In this document: positions 1-8,014 of the stretch, piece by piece | How positions within the stretch are numbered: position 1 is the stretch's first letter | Layout of the letters: every line of letters begins with the position of its first letter | NCBI RefSeq assembly: GCF_011089895.1 | Contig: NZ_JAANAT010000005.1 | Span: forward strand, 372,001 to 436,000 | DNA: 64,000 bases | Direction: 5' to 3' | Source: Mucilaginibacter inviolabilis | GTDB lineage: Bacteria > Bacteroidota > Bacteroidia > Sphingobacteriales > Sphingobacteriaceae | Translations under genes and position numbers: made by a program | The notes under the pieces: model-generated | Told to the model about the DNA's origin: nothing | The model's database searches: none | The model's input: only the letters and a program-made list of their open reading frames with translations

Positions 1-174
1 TGCTTCAACTGGTTCTTTGTATTCATCAAACTCAGACCACCTTTCCGGATCTGGTTTAACCACGATCCCTAATTCTCGACGTTGCTCGATAAGTTTTCTT
101 ATTTTAGACATAGGTTCAGAAGAATTTCCGATATTTGTAATCGATTCTTTGTTACTGTTTTTTGGAGTTTTCAT
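1..174 (-). CDS. Partial hypothetical protein (N-terminal 58 residues)
   Basis: An open frame starts at an ATG read from 174 on the minus strand and runs off the left edge without a stop, giving 58 residues. It begins MKTPKNSNKESIT and is hydrophilic, rich in Lys, Glu and Arg, with a central RKLIEQRRELG helix-like stretch. No signal peptide or membrane segment is seen. I do not recognise the family. It is divergent from the operon starting at 1047 and sits in AT-rich accessory DNA, so it could belong to the same mobile region, for example as a small accessory or regulatory protein, but that is a guess. The opposite-strand frame over 17-214 looks like its shadow. Confidence 0.5.
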   Translation of the reverse strand, partial: MKTPKNSNKESITNIGNSSEPMSKIRKLIEQRRELGIVVKPDPERWSEFDEYKEPVEA

Positions 175-1046
175 TATGTTTACGAAGGTTATTTTGCCCT
201 TCATAAACACATAACTAAGATTTCAATCCCATTCCCGTTATTTTTTTCAAAAATTCCATAACAAATTCATTATCAATATGATAATTTTTATATTTTCTCC
301 ATTTTCCTACTTTTTACAAAAAATTGGATTTTCTGATTTCATTTTTCCGTAAAAAAATGCTGGGATGCCTACCGTTTTATCTAGGGATAACTAAGAGCAG
401 TTTATAGCAGTAAAATATCCGCATAGAGCGACTTAACTGGACTTGGGCAAAGGTGGTATTACCTGCCTAAATAAATTAGTTGCTAAATCGAGCCCTAATT
501 GCTTTTTTTTAAAATTACCGCTGGGCAAAATTTGTACGTAAATTTTCCGGTTTCGCTTTTCTGAGGTTTGATTTTTCTTTTTTCCTGATTCCAGTTTTCC
601 ATTACTTTTCAGACTCTGAAATAAAAAAAGAAGCGAGGCGATCGCAGAGAGCCTCTTTTGTAAGTTTTGCTTCTTTAACGTTAGAAAGAAGTATATATAA
701 ATATAGTATACGTATAGGGCTATACGTAAGCTCCCCCCCCCCCCGGCTCAAGGATAACCCTGGGTCTAATTCAAAATCATAAAGCACTTTTTTTATTTGT
801 TTTAATTAATTAAGCTCTTAATATTAGATCAGTCTTATTATAGTTTAAGTATTACAATCCAGAGCTAGAAACAAATTACTGTATAATTAGACCTCAGAAG
901 TTCATTAATAACCTATAAAATCCCCTTTAAAGAATACGGATATTTTAAGCTAGTTTAGGGTTACCATTTTAAAGGAATTTAATTTGACAAATGAATAAAT
1001 AAATCCTTATTATATTTAACATTATAAAGTATTTTATCACAAATTA
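175..1046. other. Long AT-rich intergenic region
   Basis: About 870 bases separate the partial left-hand gene from the four-gene operon. The sequence is strongly AT-rich and both strands are broken by stops. The only open frame of note (602-787, minus) has a composition unlike a gene. A homopolymer of 12 C lies at 733-744. Nothing resembling an integrase fragment, tRNA or copy of the 230-bp repeat is visible. The promoter of the 1047 operon must lie in the right part; a TTTGAC-like and a TATATTTA-like word occur at about 983-1018, but their spacing does not fit the Bacteroidota consensus well. Confidence 0.5.
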
Positions 1047-3503
1047 ATGCAGGTTGAAAAAATAGACTTTGCTGGCATGTTAGCCGAATTAAGAATTCGT
1101 TTACAACACGAGTTGGAAAAGGATAACATAAACGAAACGAATGTTTCTTCTTTAAAAGATGAAATTGAAGTACTGGAAAAAAAACTAGTTCCCTTTACTG
1201 TATCAGCAAGAACTGCAAGACTAATTGGCCAAGAAAACTTTGCAAATGCAGAAGGCGCCATCATTGAGCTTGTAAAGAACAGCTATGATGCTGAAGCTTC
1301 GGTATGTGTAATTATTATTGACCCAATTAATGACAGGATCGGAATTTTAGATAATGGAGATGGGATGACCGATAAAATTATCCGTGATAGTTGGATGACG
1401 ATTGGAACAGATGACAAAAAAGTAAACTTCAAAACCAAATCAAGGATAAAAACAGGTGCAAAGGGTATTGGTAGATTTGCATTAGACCGTCTGGGTAAAT
1501 CAAGTACAATGATTACGAAAACCTTAGAATCTGAATGCGTATTATGGGATGTTGACTGGGATCAATTTGATCAGAAGGGTGCTATTATATCTGATGTGAG
1601 GGCTACGATACAAATAGGTACAATTTCATTTTTGGATGAATTAAATAATATTGAAAATAATACTGTTGCAAAAGGGACTTTTATTGATCATTGGATAGAG
1701 GAAAAAGGGGTGTTAATACTAATTGATGGATTGAAAGATAACTGGGATGAAAAAGCAACCCAATCTCTATATTCAAATTTAGAAATACTAGTCCCTCCTT
1801 TAGAAACCAATATATTTCAGATTTACTTATACAGTACCCTCGAACCTGGAAAATTTGGACAGGTATTGCCAACTATTTGCGATGATTTTGATTATAAGAT
1901 TGAGGCAACTATAAAGGATGATCAATCCGCAGAAATCACGGTTACTAGAAATGAACTTAATCTAACGGAACTTAAAAGAACAGGCTTTTTTGAAAAATCA
2001 AAGCTGACCCAAGAACAATACAAAGAGGATAAGTTTAGTTCAGGCTCTTTTAAAATCGACACAACGCTTGCGAAGTTAGTTGCCGGATTTAAAGATATTG
2101 ATATAAATGACAATCTTTCTAAAATCGGAGCCTTTACGTTTTCATTTTATTTCATGAAAAGAGGTGGAGGCCAAGAGAAGGATGAGGATGTTGGAAAATA
2201 CCCCTACAAGACCGTCAATTACAGTGCTCGTACTCAATGGCTTGATAAATTTGGCGGAATAAAAATATTCAGAGACAATTTCAGAGTACGTCCTTATGGA
2301 GAAGTTAAAAGTAGCTCATTCGATTGGCTTGATCTTGGAAAAAGGGCGTTAAGTAACCCAACAGTAACACGACCGGGTTATCATGTCAGACCACAGCAAA
2401 CCTATGGTTTGGTTAATATATCAAGGATTGGCAATATTAATTTTGAAGATAAATCCAGCCGGGAAGGGCTACAGGAAAATGACGCATTTACCCTATTTAA
2501 AGAAGTTATCAAATCAATTATAGAAATATTTGAGAACGACAGAAATCAAATTATGATGTCGTTAAAAAAAATCTATGATGAAAATAACAAGAAACGGAAA
2601 GCTCAGCTTGAGGCAGATCGGATAATCAGCGAAAAGAAGGCCAAACAGGGTAAAAAAGAAACAAAATCAGAAGAGGAACAAAAAACTGAAAAGGAAACTC
2701 TAATAACTGCCATAGAGGGTTACAAGGAGGACATAGAGGAATTACAAGATGAGCAAAAAATACTGCGTGTGCTTGCAAGTGCAGGACTGATTGTAACTTC
2801 TTTTGCCCATGAATTCAGAAATCATACAGATAGCATATTACCTCGAACAAAAGAATTGAAAGACGTACTTCTTCAGGTTATTGATATTAAAAAGTTAGAA
2901 TCTTTACCTGACTTTTTTGACCCATATCTAATGCTTTCTGATATGCGTAAACAAGATGAAAGGTTAAAGAGCTGGCTTGAATTTTCTATTTCTTCTGTTA
3001 GAAAGGATAAACGTTCAAGAAGAATGATCAATATGGTTACCTATATCGGTGAGTTAGAACGCCTATGGAATTCTCTATTATCGAGAAGGCAAACAACATT
3101 AATAATTGATAAGGGCAATTTCCTTGAAGTAAATTTTAATGGCCATGAAATTGACCTTGATGGTATCTTTAATAACTTAATTACTAATTCAGTGGACGCA
3201 TACAAACGTCAGGACGCTGGAGATAAAAGGGAAATAAAAATTAGTTTTGCATTTGACCCAATTAGGGGTATTAGTGCTGTTTACGAAGATTTTGGCCCTG
3301 GCCTATCGGAAGAAATTACTGACCCCAATCAGATATTTCAGCCTTTCTTCACTACAAAGCGAGATGACAAAACGGGTGAAAAAATTGGAACAGGACTCGG
3401 TATGTGGATTGTAAAATCAACTATAGATGAATATAGTGGTGATATTGAGATCTTAACTAGCCGACCACATTTTAAAGTAAAAATAACTTTACCGAATCAC
3501 TAA
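1047..3503 (+). CDS. Dual GHKL protein: MORC/MutL-like ATPase fused to histidine-kinase module
   Basis: This 818-residue soluble protein carries two Bergerat-fold ATPase modules. The first spans about residues 48-300: N-box ELVKNSYDA (E74, N78, D81), G1 box DNGDGM (102-107) and G2 box GAKGIGRFA (137-145), the pattern of HATPase_c_3/MORC-like proteins. A charged coiled coil fills about 500-575. It is followed by a kinase-like H-box FAHEFRNH (H588), then a second ATP-binding module with N-box ITNSVDA (N714), G1 DFGPGL (748-753), F-box FQPFFTTK and G2 GTGLGM (781-786). No membrane segment or sensor domain is visible, so any signal is likely cytoplasmic. It is the first gene of the operon; the stop is followed after one base by the receiver gene. 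MORC/MutL-like GHKL ATPases are known from restriction-modification neighbourhoods. A role in sensing DNA or phage and phosphorylating the receiver is inference. Confidence 0.85.
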   Translation: MQVEKIDFAGMLAELRIRLQHELEKDNINETNVSSLKDEIEVLEKKLVPFTVSARTARLIGQENFANAEGAIIELVKNSYDAEASVCVIIIDPINDRIGILDNGDGMTDKIIRDSWMTIGTDDKKVNFKTKSRIKTGAKGIGRFALDRLGKSSTMITKTLESECVLWDVDWDQFDQKGAIISDVRATIQIGTISFLDELNNIENNTVAKGTFIDHWIEEKGVLILIDGLKDNWDEKATQSLYSNLEILVPPLETNIFQIYLYSTLEPGKFGQVLPTICDDFDYKIEATIKDDQSAEITVTRNELNLTELKRTGFFEKSKLTQEQYKEDKFSSGSFKIDTTLAKLVAGFKDIDINDNLSKIGAFTFSFYFMKRGGGQEKDEDVGKYPYKTVNYSARTQWLDKFGGIKIFRDNFRVRPYGEVKSSSFDWLDLGKRALSNPTVTRPGYHVRPQQTYGLVNISRIGNINFEDKSSREGLQENDAFTLFKEVIKSIIEIFENDRNQIMMSLKKIYDENNKKRKAQLEADRIISEKKAKQGKKETKSEEEQKTEKETLITAIEGYKEDIEELQDEQKILRVLASAGLIVTSFAHEFRNHTDSILPRTKELKDVLLQVIDIKKLESLPDFFDPYLMLSDMRKQDERLKSWLEFSISSVRKDKRSRRMINMVTYIGELERLWNSLLSRRQTTLIIDKGNFLEVNFNGHEIDLDGIFNNLITNSVDAYKRQDAGDKREIKISFAFDPIRGISAVYEDFGPGLSEEITDPNQIFQPFFTTKRDDKTGEKIGTGLGMWIVKSTIDEYSGDIEILTSRPHFKVKITLPNH

Positions 3504-3504
3504 T

Positions 3505-4131
3505 ATGACGAAGTTTACAGTGGCGTACATTGACGAGTCCGAATCTGATATCAGAAGATTTCAAAGATTCTCTTATAGCTATTTCAATGTTTTACCTATC
3601 CTCCCACTACCCGATATTAAGGAAACTATTAAATTGATTATAGATAGTAATATCGATGCAGTAATCGCAGATTTTGATTTATCAGAGCAAAATGCCCAAA
3701 TTCATTTTGATGGAACAGACCTTGTTAGGGCTGTTTTAAAAAAAAGAGAAGGATTTCCAGTGTTTATTTTGACTTCATTTGAAGACGATGCTATAAATAA
3801 AGGAGATGATGTTAATATTGTTTATGAAAAAAAGGAGCTTGATGAGGGTAATAACTTTTTAGATAGGGTTAAGAGTCAGATAGAAAAATATAAGCATCAA
3901 CTTGAAGTAAATGAAGCCAGAATCATTGAATTACTTCAGGAAAATCAAAAAAGGAAATTAGATGCGTTTGAAAAGCAAGAATTAAAAGAGTTGGATTCAA
4001 AAATTGAAAAAGCATTAGATAAGGAAAGTCAAATTCCGAACTCGTTAAGAGATGAAAAAGAGTCTAACGAGCTAGCTGAATTATTAAAGGCAGTGGATCA
4101 ATTGGCAAATAACTTAAAAAACAAACAGTAA
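3505..4131 (+). CDS. Response-regulator receiver protein with coiled-coil tail
   Basis: A 208-residue protein with an N-terminal receiver-like domain (about 1-130). Visible signature residues are the acidic pair D10/E11, the likely phosphoacceptor D56 in VIADFDL, the T90/S91 switch in FILTS and K109 in YEKK. The rest (about 130-208) is a Lys/Glu-rich helical, probably coiled-coil, segment and not a DNA-binding output domain. That suggests output by protein-protein contact. It starts one base after the dual-GHKL gene and its stop overlaps the HNH start (TAATG), so translation is probably coupled on both sides. The natural partner is the H588 module of the upstream protein. The target of the phosphorylated form is unknown; the neighbouring nuclease or methyltransferase is the obvious inference. 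Confidence 0.8.
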   Translation: MTKFTVAYIDESESDIRRFQRFSYSYFNVLPILPLPDIKETIKLIIDSNIDAVIADFDLSEQNAQIHFDGTDLVRAVLKKREGFPVFILTSFEDDAINKGDDVNIVYEKKELDEGNNFLDRVKSQIEKYKHQLEVNEARIIELLQENQKRKLDAFEKQELKELDSKIEKALDKESQIPNSLRDEKESNELAELLKAVDQLANNLKNKQ

Positions 4132-4688
4132 TGCAGCTCCCATTCAGAAAAACAGCCCCAACTCGAACCTATAAGGGTAAAGAATATTCTGATTACAACC
4201 ATTATAAAGACCATTTAGAAAAGGACTTTGAAGAACGATGTGGCTACACAAACTGTCATCAATTCTGGTTTGGAGGTAGAAGAACATTTCAAATAGATCA
4301 TTTTAAGCCCAAAGTCAAATATCCAGAGTTACTTACCAAATATTCTAATTTAGTTTATAGCTGTTCTTACGTTAATCGAGCTAAGAGTGACGATCTCAAT
4401 GAATACCTAGACCCCTGCGATACAGATTATAATTTACATTTTTACCGAGATCAGATAGGCCATATATATCCAATGAATACATCTGATACAGGAAAATATA
4501 TGTATAAAGCTCTAAAATTATATTTAAAACGATATAGTATTATATGGATGCTGGAGGCCTTAGAAGAAAAAATGGATATCCTCCAAGGTCTGGTAGATCA
4601 GACAGGAGATGAACAAGCCAAAAACTTATTTTACGTTATTACAACTAAATATATGGCGTACAAGAAGTATCTGAAAGCTGTTCAATAG
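4131..4688 (+). CDS. HNH endonuclease
   Basis: A 185-residue protein with an HNH core at about 37-90: C37 and C42 in RCGYTNC, the catalytic-type pair D56-H57 in QIDHFKPK, then C78 and NRAK (N82, K85). The layout resembles retron/Septu-associated HNH nucleases (PtuB/TIGR02646-like), in which an HFRPK segment is followed by a CxxCN-xx-K helix. Two oddities are seen: the first cysteine pair is spaced CX4C, and the second cysteine of the usual second pair is replaced by V81. C96 may substitute as a metal ligand. The C-terminal half is helical with no recognisable domain. It is probably the DNA-cleaving effector of this operon; there is no separate restriction subunit in the visible neighbourhood. 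Confidence 0.8.
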   Translation: MQLPFRKTAPTRTYKGKEYSDYNHYKDHLEKDFEERCGYTNCHQFWFGGRRTFQIDHFKPKVKYPELLTKYSNLVYSCSYVNRAKSDDLNEYLDPCDTDYNLHFYRDQIGHIYPMNTSDTGKYMYKALKLYLKRYSIIWMLEALEEKMDILQGLVDQTGDEQAKNLFYVITTKYMAYKKYLKAVQ

Positions 4689-4712
4689 TTTTCTTGTATT
4701 TTTGTTGCTGAA

Positions 4713-6326
4713 ATGAGTTCAAAAAAAACAACCGGTTCTTACTATACTCCAGATCATATATCCGGTTTTATATTAAACTACTTAGCAAAAGATCTTCGAA
4801 ATAAAACCAATCTATCCATTTTAGAACCTAGCGTAGGTGATGGTGCTTTTGTTAAGGCATTCAATGAATCTAAACTTTCTACAAAAGACAAAAGCATTAA
4901 ATTTACGGGTATTGACTTTATTGAACCTGAATTACTAAAAGCCAAAAAAGCATCTGCTAAAAAACCTAAGAAAAACACTACATATGAATTCATATGTACC
5001 GATTTTTTAGAGACTCAAAAACAATTAACTGCTGAATATCAGTTAATTGTTGGAAATCCGCCTTATATCTCTAAAAAACTACTAACAAAAAAACAAGTTG
5101 ATTTTTGCGGAGACATTCATGTCAGCGCAGGGTTATCTACAAATTCCATTAAGAATATTTGGTCTGCTTTTTTAATTAGGTGCTGTCAGCTACTCAGTGA
5201 TGATGGAATTTTATCTTTCATTTTACCTGCAGAAATGCTTCAAGTTTCATTCGCTAACGAGTTACGCTCCTTTGTAAGTAACGTATTTATCAGAGTTGAA
5301 ATATTTACCTTTAACGAGCTGTTATTTGATTGTAAAGGACAGGATACCATATTGCTTATCGGCTATAAACAACATATAAATCCTGGTCAATATTATACTC
5401 ACATAAGTGACATTAATGATCTTTTAAGTAATAAGTTTAAGATGGTTAAGAATCAGGCTCTAAACACTAATAATACAAAATGGTCACATCACATGTTGGA
5501 CTCAAAAGATCTCGACTTTTTATATAACATAGCATCGACATTACATGAAATCGATTATTATTGTGAGTCCAAACCAGGAATCGTTACCGCAGCAAATAAT
5601 TTCTTCATTATAAATAATCAAACCGAAGACCAGTATCATTTAAATAATTATACTCATCCGATCATTCAAAAAGGTCTTTTTGTCAATGGTAGCGTTGTAT
5701 TTAACGAAGATGATTTTGAACATTTACAACAACAAGGTAGACCTACAAAAGTATTGGTATTTAATGATAACAATTCGGGTTATCTCACCGATAAAATACA
5801 AGATTACCTTAAAATTGGTGAAGAGCTGGAAATTCCATTAAGATATAAATGCACAAAGAGAAAGACTTGGTACCATATCCCTAACATCTCGAACATACCA
5901 GAAGGTTTCTTCTTTAAAAGGTCGCATAACTATCCAAAATTGCTTAAAAACAACGCTAATGTACTTGTTACAGATTCGGCATATAAAATACAAATGAGAG
6001 ATGGCTTTGCCATCAATAATCTTGTATACTCTTTCTATAACTCATTCACTTTATTATTTGCGGAATTAGAAGGCAGGTATTATGGTGGTGGGGTGCTAGA
6101 GCTGATCCCAAAAGAATTCCAAAACCTTCCTTTACCCTATGTTAATATCTCGGTAGAAGGTTTTAACAATTTCTCTTCTTCATTTGAAAGGAAGAATACG
6201 ATTCTTGATGTTCTTACAATAAATGATCAATTCATTTTGGGTGAATCACTAGGACTTAGTTTAGAAGCGATAAGTAAAATCCAACTTATTTATAAAAAAT
6301 TAATATCTAAACGTCTTCGATATTAA
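4713..6326 (+). CDS. N6-adenine DNA methyltransferase, Eco57I/TaqI-like
   Basis: A 537-residue methyltransferase. The N-terminus has TGSYYTP (7-13), typical of Type II gamma-class adenine methylases. SAM-binding motif I follows as LEPSVGDG (37-44), and catalytic motif IV as NPPY (115-118). After the catalytic domain (to about 260), the GIVTAANNF segment near 285 starts a TaqI-like C-terminal target-recognition region. No nuclease domain is fused, unlike Type IIG enzymes, so cleavage would have to come from the HNH protein. It follows the HNH gene by 24 bases. A TATTTTTG word at 4697-4704 fits the Bacteroidota -7 element TAnnTTTG and could give an extra, almost leaderless transcript. Predicted role is host DNA modification and self-protection. 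A solitary methylase is the alternative. Confidence 0.88.
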   Translation: MSSKKTTGSYYTPDHISGFILNYLAKDLRNKTNLSILEPSVGDGAFVKAFNESKLSTKDKSIKFTGIDFIEPELLKAKKASAKKPKKNTTYEFICTDFLETQKQLTAEYQLIVGNPPYISKKLLTKKQVDFCGDIHVSAGLSTNSIKNIWSAFLIRCCQLLSDDGILSFILPAEMLQVSFANELRSFVSNVFIRVEIFTFNELLFDCKGQDTILLIGYKQHINPGQYYTHISDINDLLSNKFKMVKNQALNTNNTKWSHHMLDSKDLDFLYNIASTLHEIDYYCESKPGIVTAANNFFIINNQTEDQYHLNNYTHPIIQKGLFVNGSVVFNEDDFEHLQQQGRPTKVLVFNDNNSGYLTDKIQDYLKIGEELEIPLRYKCTKRKTWYHIPNISNIPEGFFFKRSHNYPKLLKNNANVLVTDSAYKIQMRDGFAINNLVYSFYNSFTLLFAELEGRYYGGGVLELIPKEFQNLPLPYVNISVEGFNNFSSSFERKNTILDVLTINDQFILGESLGLSLEAISKIQLIYKKLISKRLRY

Positions 6327-6393
6327 ATTATAGCTGTAAACCCATCGAGCTGGTTTGTTATAATCAAATTTTCTACATATCCATTTTATAGAA

Positions 6394-6637
6394 TTCGATT
6401 CTGGTTAGGAATCGAACGAAAGTGGTAAATTTCAAAAAAGAACAAAGTTTTCGTGTTTTTTTATTTGAAGGGGGAAACTATAGGGGAAACTTTCGTCAAT
6501 ATACCAACGACTTTACTGTCTTAACTCAATATAATTCCCCTACCTATAATCATTCAAATGACGTTCAATTAGGTATATCAAAAGAGGTCATCTGAATTCA
6601 AATAGTGTCAATTTCGCTCAAATAAATTTCCCTATAG
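6394..6637. repeat. Direct repeat copy 1 with att-like core (left end of 8.4-kb cassette)
   Basis: At 6394-6416 an 8-bp perfect inverted pair, TTCGATTC and GAATCGAA, surrounds a 7-base spacer, the geometry of a tyrosine-recombinase crossover site. Either half matches the T-arm of the tRNA-Arg at 15060-15130. From about 6404 to 6637 the sequence closely matches 14779-15004, with substitutions and an 8-base insertion near 6490. It includes a G/A-rich word, GGGGAAACTATAGGGGAAAC, at 6471-6490. The last 40 bases overlap the 3' end of the gene at 6598-6939. The repeat is seen directly; the attachment-site reading is inference because no integrase is in the window. Confidence 0.65.
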
Positions 6638-6939
6638 CCTTCAAATCGGCCCATTAAAGAATCAGCATTAAAATAATAATGCATATTATTTTGGTACTTG
6701 AAGTACGGCGTTTCAAATGTAAACATTGTACCAATTTTACCCGTCATTACCCATACTTGCTTGAATACGTCATCTTTACTCAATGAATAATTTTTTAATA
6801 TTAAAATACCAGATGCTGAAAACGTATATTCAGTATTTGTATTTCTGAAATCAATTTTTGAAAAGGAACTAGTTGTTATGATCGTCCAAAAAATGACATT
6901 CTTTTTCATCAATAAGAAAAAATAAGGGAGATCTTTCAT
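6598..6939 (-). CDS. Hypothetical protein, 113 residues
   Basis: An open frame of 113 residues with an internal ATG at codon 11 that could be the true start (MKKNVIFWTIITTSSFS). The sequence is rich in aromatic residues and beta-prone (YTFSASGILILKNYS, FTFETPYFKYQNNMHYYF), suggesting a small globular or secreted beta protein. I do not recognise the family. Its last dozen codons lie within the 230-bp repeat at 6404-6637, so the C-terminus may have been created or altered by the recombination that placed the repeat. It follows the 6999-7532 gene by 66 bases on the same strand. Confidence 0.5.
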   Translation of the reverse strand: MKDLPYFFLLMKKNVIFWTIITTSSFSKIDFRNTNTEYTFSASGILILKNYSLSKDDVFKQVWVMTGKIGTMFTFETPYFKYQNNMHYYFNADSLMGRFEGYREIYLSEIDTI

Positions 6940-6998
6940 ATATGATTCACCTATAGTTCTGTGTAACTACTCAATTTTTGGCCAATGCTATAAATAAC

Positions 6999-7532
6999 CT
7001 ATTGTTGTTTTATGAACTCCGTCCTTTTAAAAATTATGAAAGCATTATCGCTTTGCTTTTGTGATATACTTTTGTTAATATAAAGTGTGACAATGAATTT
7101 TTCCTTAACCCAATTATAGGCGCTTGGATCTACTGGTTCAATACCTTGTTTAATTCCGAAATAGCTCGCGTTATCAAATATTCCATACTTGTCCTTTAAG
7201 AAATTTAATAAAACCGGAGTGTATTTTAAAGAAAAGAAAATACAATCAATCAATTTGAAGTCATCTACAGTAAAGCCAACCTTTTCTATAATTAGATTCT
7301 TTTCATAAAGTTGTTTATTATTAATCGTAAGTTGGTATGTAACTGTAAATGGATCAAAATCATCTGAACCATTCGTTTTTTTTATGTTCAAATCATGTTT
7401 TAATAAACTATCAATCGATTGGCCTAAGTGTAATTGATTGTTCCTGAAATTTATACTAACATCATCGAATACTTGCGCCTTTGATTGGGTAGTACAAGCT
7501 AAAAGAAATAAGCATACTATAAAATTTCTCAT
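6999..7532 (-). CDS. Secreted hypothetical protein
   Basis: The frame is open from 7574, but the ATG at 7532 (codon 15) begins a clean signal peptide, MRNFIVCLFLLACTTQSKAQ, so that start is preferred; the product has 177 residues. The LLAC stretch could act as a weak lipobox, otherwise cleavage after SKAQ by signal peptidase I is expected. The mature part has alternating beta-prone and charged segments with no recognised catalytic motif. It belongs to a set of small genes downstream of a large secreted lipoprotein (8449-9807), separated from the 85-residue gene by a gap of about 220 bases holding a hairpin. Function unknown. Confidence 0.6.
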   Translation of the reverse strand: MRNFIVCLFLLACTTQSKAQVFDDVSINFRNNQLHLGQSIDSLLKHDLNIKKTNGSDDFDPFTVTYQLTINNKQLYEKNLIIEKVGFTVDDFKLIDCIFFSLKYTPVLLNFLKDKYGIFDNASYFGIKQGIEPVDPSAYNWVKEKFIVTLYINKSISQKQSDNAFIIFKRTEFIKQQ

Positions 7533-7628
7533 AAGAATGAGCATCTGATGGGGATAATTGCTGGTAATAAGCAAAACTTCTACTCACGTTTTAATAGGAA
7601 CAATTTTCAAGTTCTGGATTTGGCATAA

Positions 7629-7668
7629 CACAACAAATCAAGTAAATAACTTACCCTGATTTGTTGTG
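7629..7668 (-). terminator. Perfect 12-bp hairpin between small genes
   Basis: CACAACAAATCA (7629-7640) pairs perfectly with TGATTTGTTGTG (7657-7668) around a 16-base loop. It lies just downstream of the three-gene unit ending at 7751 on the minus strand. There is no long U-tract, so it may be a weak terminator or an RNA-stabilising stem. Confidence 0.4.
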
Positions 7669-7750
7669 AAAAATGATTAATATAATCCCCAAAGCCGTTA
7701 TCGCGTCATAGGATGACCGGTATTCTTATCCTTAAAAAGAATATAAAAGT

Positions 7751-8008
7751 TCACAAGTGTTGCCTTTCTTTGAAGTATTTCCTAATGTAAATCAACAGCC
7801 AATACAAAATAAAAGTAATGATCAAATCAAGAAAAAGATTTACAAATAGAAAAGAGAACTTTGTTCCTACTCCATTTCCTGATTCAAAATTAGTTCTTTG
7901 AAGATAAAGAAATGGAAAGCCTACTTCATTGAAAGAGAATTGATTCCACAGCAACGGAAGTACTGAGATCAATAAGAGGCAAAAAATAAATACAAGAAAT
8001 TTCTTCAT
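7751..8008 (-). CDS. Small membrane protein, 85 residues
   Basis: An 85-residue protein with two hydrophobic segments: an N-terminal one (about 3-22, KKFLVFIFCLLLISVLPLLW) and a C-terminal one (about 52-73) followed by the basic stretch IRKYFKERQ. The middle loop, about 30 residues, would be extracytoplasmic. It starts six bases after the stop of the 143-residue gene, so it is the third cistron of a tight unit with 8449-9807 and 8015-8446. No family is recognised. If the unit is a toxin-immunity set, a membrane immunity or accessory role is possible, but this is only contextual. Confidence 0.6.
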   Translation of the reverse strand: MKKFLVFIFCLLLISVLPLLWNQFSFNEVGFPFLYLQRTNFESGNGVGTKFSFLFVNLFLDLIITFILYWLLIYIRKYFKERQHL

Positions 8009-8014
8009 ATTAAG

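Noticed and set aside
1..174. Integrase or excisionase identity for the partial left gene
   Set aside because: The 58 visible residues show no recombinase catalytic motif or recognisable helix-turn-helix.
602..787. 61-codon minus-strand frame in the left intergenic region
   Set aside because: It includes the poly-C tract, has no promoter or conserved look and an odd composition.
4713..6326. BREX PglX or Type I HsdM identity for the methyltransferase
   Set aside because: Length, the GSYYTP start and the absence of BREX or HsdR/HsdS partners point to a gamma-class, TaqI/Eco57I-like enzyme.
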